Source of the DNA: Rhizophagus sp. LPA8_4_AMF
Lineage: Eukaryota; Glomeromycota; Glomeromycetes; Glomerales; Glomeraceae
Direction: 5' to 3'
Length of the DNA: 36,788 nucleotides
Assembly (NCBI GenBank): GCA_021464525.1
Contig: JADRCO010000343.1
Coordinates: 1-36,788 of the forward strand
Every line of letters begins with the position of its first letter. The stretch's first letter is position 1. This document shows, piece by piece, positions 34,003-36,788 of this stretch. A program made the translations under genes and the position numbers. Under the pieces are notes generated by a model. The model made no database searches. It saw only the letters and a program-made list of their open reading frames with translations, and was not told the origin of the DNA.

Positions 34003-35604
34003 AGTTTTTTCTATATTAATGTTTTTTTAAAATATTTTTAGCAATCCAATTCAAGTCCAGTGATTATTTTAATATTTTTATTATATACAGTACTTTATAT
34101 ACTTGAGTATGAAATACTTTATGCCAAAATAATAAAAATGGTAATTCCAGATTTCTTTTTCATAAATATGTTGAATACTTATTTGACATGCTCCATAAGT
34201 TGAGTTTCATTGTAACGAACACTATTGATTCAGAATGTATCACGGGGAACAAGTAATTTATTCTTGAACTTTCCCGCATGTGCTCAAAGTTACCCTGCTT
34301 TAAAGGTTAAAAACTTTTGTAGAAAACAGTTTTTAATGATATTATATAATTTGTATAATAAAATAAAAGTATTTAAAGTTAATTTAATTATTTCATTTTA
34401 AAAATAAAAAACTTTCATCTGATAAAATACCGTAAAAAATATACTGTGCATTAGTTTCCTGATTCAGTGAGTTGACAAAAGTACAGACCATTTGGTTTAT
34501 TATTAATGTGTAATGTAAGAATCATTTCTGCTATCTATAAAAAGACATTTTTTTAGCTTTTCACTTGCTTTTTAACTTTTGATTATAGAATATTATTTTT
34601 TTATAATTACCTTATTTTAGATATCTAATTGAACTGTCTTTTTTTAAATATCACTATTTTTCATCTTTATTTGAGTTTGATACTTCTCTTTTAGATTCAA
34701 AAAATAGTTAAAGAAAAACTAGTTTACAAGAGCAACTAATAGAGCTAGATGACAACAATTAATTTTTTTAAAAATTTTTAAGAAATTCATTATTTTATAA
34801 AAGAATAAAAACATATCTTTTTATTTTATTTGCATTTTTTTATTATTAAAAAATGTCTTCAAAATGAGCTTAACAATAAATGTCAAAAAAAAAGATTAAA
34901 TATAAAAAATCATGTTTAAATGAAAATTCATTATATTAAATAAATGTTATTATTCTGTATTAAATTATGCATAATTCTTGGGTTTCTCTAAGATAGAATG
35001 CTGTTACACACTCTTACCCATACAGAGATAACATTTACTGACAGTACACATATAAGGTCCATGAGGATGACAGATGGTGGTATAATTAATTATATTAGAT
35101 AACTTGTAATTACATGTATTTATAATTATAACTTTAACTCTAATAAATTATATCATGTGCTGCAGAAAAAAAATAAATTAAATTATGCATAAATGCTTCT
35201 AGTTACAAGAGTAATAGATTCCTAAAAAATAAATATATAGGTTACATTTTAGTTTTAGCAAATTAGTTTAAATTTGACTTAAAATCCAATTTAAATATTT
35301 AAATTTAATATAATTTAATATAAATTCATAATTTTAAGTTTTAGTAAAGTATATTGATTTTTATGAAGTCATAATAATATTTTTGACAAATTAAAACTTT
35401 GTTAGTTGTTCTTACAAAATTTTTTTTACTGTTATTGTTTTATTTTAATTAAATAATTTAAAATTTAACTTTAATAAATATAATTTTTAAATATATAAAT
35501 CTTTGTTAATATTAAATCTAGAAAACTGATTTTACTACCATTTTAACTTAATAAAAGAAATTAAATGGTATAAATTTCATTAGAATCTAATTACTGGTTA
35601 AAAT
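34003..35604. other. AT-rich intergenic DNA, no gene seen
   Basis: About 1.6 kb of strongly AT-rich sequence following the Fic gene. No open frame of interest, no RNA gene recognised, and no repeat with clear boundaries. A somewhat less AT-rich patch at about 34980-35080 has no coding character. Confidence 0.55.
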
Positions 35605-36218
35605 TTTATGATCAATAATTTTTTTTTTAATAAAGCAACGCATTTATTGAATTTAACTAGCTAAAAATGAGTTAATTACAGATCTTGAAAAGCTCTCTAC
35701 TCAGCTACACTAAGAAACACCCAATAAACCACTCGTCATCTCAAAAGAGACTTCACGTGTGCACTGTTTTGCTTCTATTTACCTATTATAGGGTAAACCA
35801 GGGTTCTCTTAGCCTATCAAGGCCTTGTAGTCAAAAGAATGCTAAAGACAAGCTAGGTTACAAAAGAAACGAAAAAGAAAAAGAAAAAATTCTATCTAAA
35901 GAACAAATAAAGAAACTACCAAAGTAAAAAAAAACTAAAACTGAAAAAAAACAAATGAAAAAAGCATAAATCTATATCAGAATATAACTAGCCCATGCTG
36001 ACCTCTACAAGTCCAGAAGGAACCAAGGAAACGGTTGAAGCTAAGCACTTAGTTATCCTGCATAAGCTTTTTAAGTGCCTTTTTTAAGGTCTTAATTTTT
36101 ACATACAAAGCCCGTTTACTGTATTTCAATTCAGATTGGAAAGACTTGATGGTCGAAGAGGTCTTAAATTTCTTTTCTTTGTCCTTCAAATTATTATGCA
36201 ACTTTATGATCAATAATT
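35605..36218 (-). mobile_element. 5'-truncated retrocopy with poly(A) and 16-bp target-site duplication
   Basis: A perfect 16-bp direct repeat, TTTATGATCAATAATT, lies at 35605-35620 and 36203-36218. Read on the minus strand, the 582-bp insert between them starts in an open frame of about 50 codons (36201-36049) that is Lys-rich and ends KALKKLMQDN-stop. About 430 nt of 3' UTR-like sequence follows, then AATAAA (complement of 35643-35648) about 15 nt before a terminal A8 run (35621-35628) that abuts the duplication. Poly(A) tail, placed polyadenylation signal, 5' truncation and a long target duplication are the signature of LINE-type reverse transcription. The source is either a cellular mRNA or the 3' end of a LINE; the coding fragment is not recognised. 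Few changes seem to have accumulated in the duplications, so the insertion looks fairly recent. Confidence 0.65.
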
Positions 36219-36788
36219 GTTTTATAAATAAATATAAAAAATAATAACAATTATTAAGGGCAGTGACATATATTATATTATATTTAATTTAACTTCCCTT
36301 TCCTTCTTATTAGAGTAGGGCAAAAATAGGGGTTCTGGGACAGATTTTTGATTTCAGTATGTTGCTTACCCTCAGAGCGTCCGGCAAACATCAAGGACGA
36401 CCAATGTAGGGTGTAGGGTCAAGTAGTACTACACAACCTCTAATCTCTATTGAAACCATTTCCTGCTATACTTTTCTTGGTATCCAGTTGTTGTGTTGAT
36501 ACCATAAATATATACCATTTATAGCCTTTGTGGTTTGTTTTGAGTGATTCTAGATGGTGTAATTTTTTTGACATATTTCTTACCCTCTGTGAGGTCTAAA
36601 AGCATTATGGACTCTATGTATGCAAAAGTGACTGGAGTGAGCCTGCAAGCTTATATTGCATACTTTTTTCTTCTATATCTCACAATTGTTTTCAGAAGGA
36701 TTTTAAGCGCTTCCAATGGTGAAAATTTTTCTATACCAGGATAAAAACCAAATCGCATTCTAAGGCCTTCACACTATACTTCTTTTTT
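36219..36788. other. Less AT-rich non-coding DNA, possible dispersed-repeat fragment
   Basis: From about 36300 base composition becomes more balanced. Two stretches, near 36333-36405 and 36548-36620, look weakly alike (TTCTRG..., a T-rich run, then CTTACCCTC), suggesting an old internal duplication. An open frame at 36544-36744 (66 codons) has no recognised domain. It may be part of a repeat continuing beyond the window. Confidence 0.3.

Noticed and set aside
36020-36065. Resemblance to fungal 5S rRNA (GAAGCTAAGC then CTTAGTTA)
   Set aside because: Only two short words match, the rest of 5S is absent, and the stretch is explained as part of the minus-strand retrocopy.

Overview
This window looks like nuclear DNA of an aerobic, filamentous-type fungus with a very AT-rich, intron-rich genome. 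The best guess is an arbuscular-mycorrhizal (Glomeromycotina, Rhizophagus-like) fungus. Fungal hallmarks are a secreted GPI-type chitin deacetylase, an eisosome BAR protein of the Pil1/Lsp1 family, and an Mcd4-type GPI-anchor enzyme. Mitochondrial genes (COQ1, ICT1, FMC1) exclude the AT-rich anaerobic gut fungi, which lack respiration. Introns are mostly short (about 50-230 nt), GT-AG, with TTTNAG-like acceptors. I saw no tRNA, rRNA, CRISPR or LTR element. The genus-level guess is inference.

Layout. 1-3017: AT-rich non-coding DNA starting with four 30-bp tandem repeats. 3018-4304 (+): chitin deacetylase. 4305-8983: gene-poor, with a GC-rich, internally repeated island (about 6554-7668). 8984-9994 (-) and 10106-10660 (+): the mitochondrial rescue factor ICT1 and the ATP-synthase assembly factor FMC1, divergent from a shared 111-bp gap. 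11024-14848 (+): Mcd4/PIG-N ethanolamine-phosphate transferase in 14 exons. 15879-18144 (-): Pil1-like protein with a long, unusual C-terminal extension. 18649-22857 (-): intronless full-size ABCB exporter. 24143-26730 (+): tandem AAA ATPase of the AFG2/SPATA5-like type, apparently without an N domain. 26920-27523: a 604-bp pogo/Tc1-type MITE. 27793-29416 (+): COQ1. 29724-31927 (-): CAX-type cation/H+ exchanger. 32741-34002 (+): class II Fic AMPylase. 34003-36788: non-coding DNA holding a 5'-truncated retrocopy with a 16-bp target-site duplication.

How the genes relate. There is no operon-like or biosynthetic-cluster logic. Most are single-copy-type housekeeping genes in mixed orientation. 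Three concern mitochondria: translation rescue, F1 assembly and ubiquinone side-chain synthesis. Several act at membranes or the wall: chitin deacetylation, GPI anchors (which the deacetylase itself probably carries), eisosomes, an ABC exporter and a vacuole-type exchanger. I found no clear new multi-gene system. The strongest oddities are the 18-residue-repeat plus Q/Y/G/P-rich extension on the Pil1-like protein, the apparently headless AAA ATPase with a degenerate first Walker B, the retrocopy, and the MITE.

All exon borders were placed by eye from splice signals, phase and family conservation; transcripts were not available.
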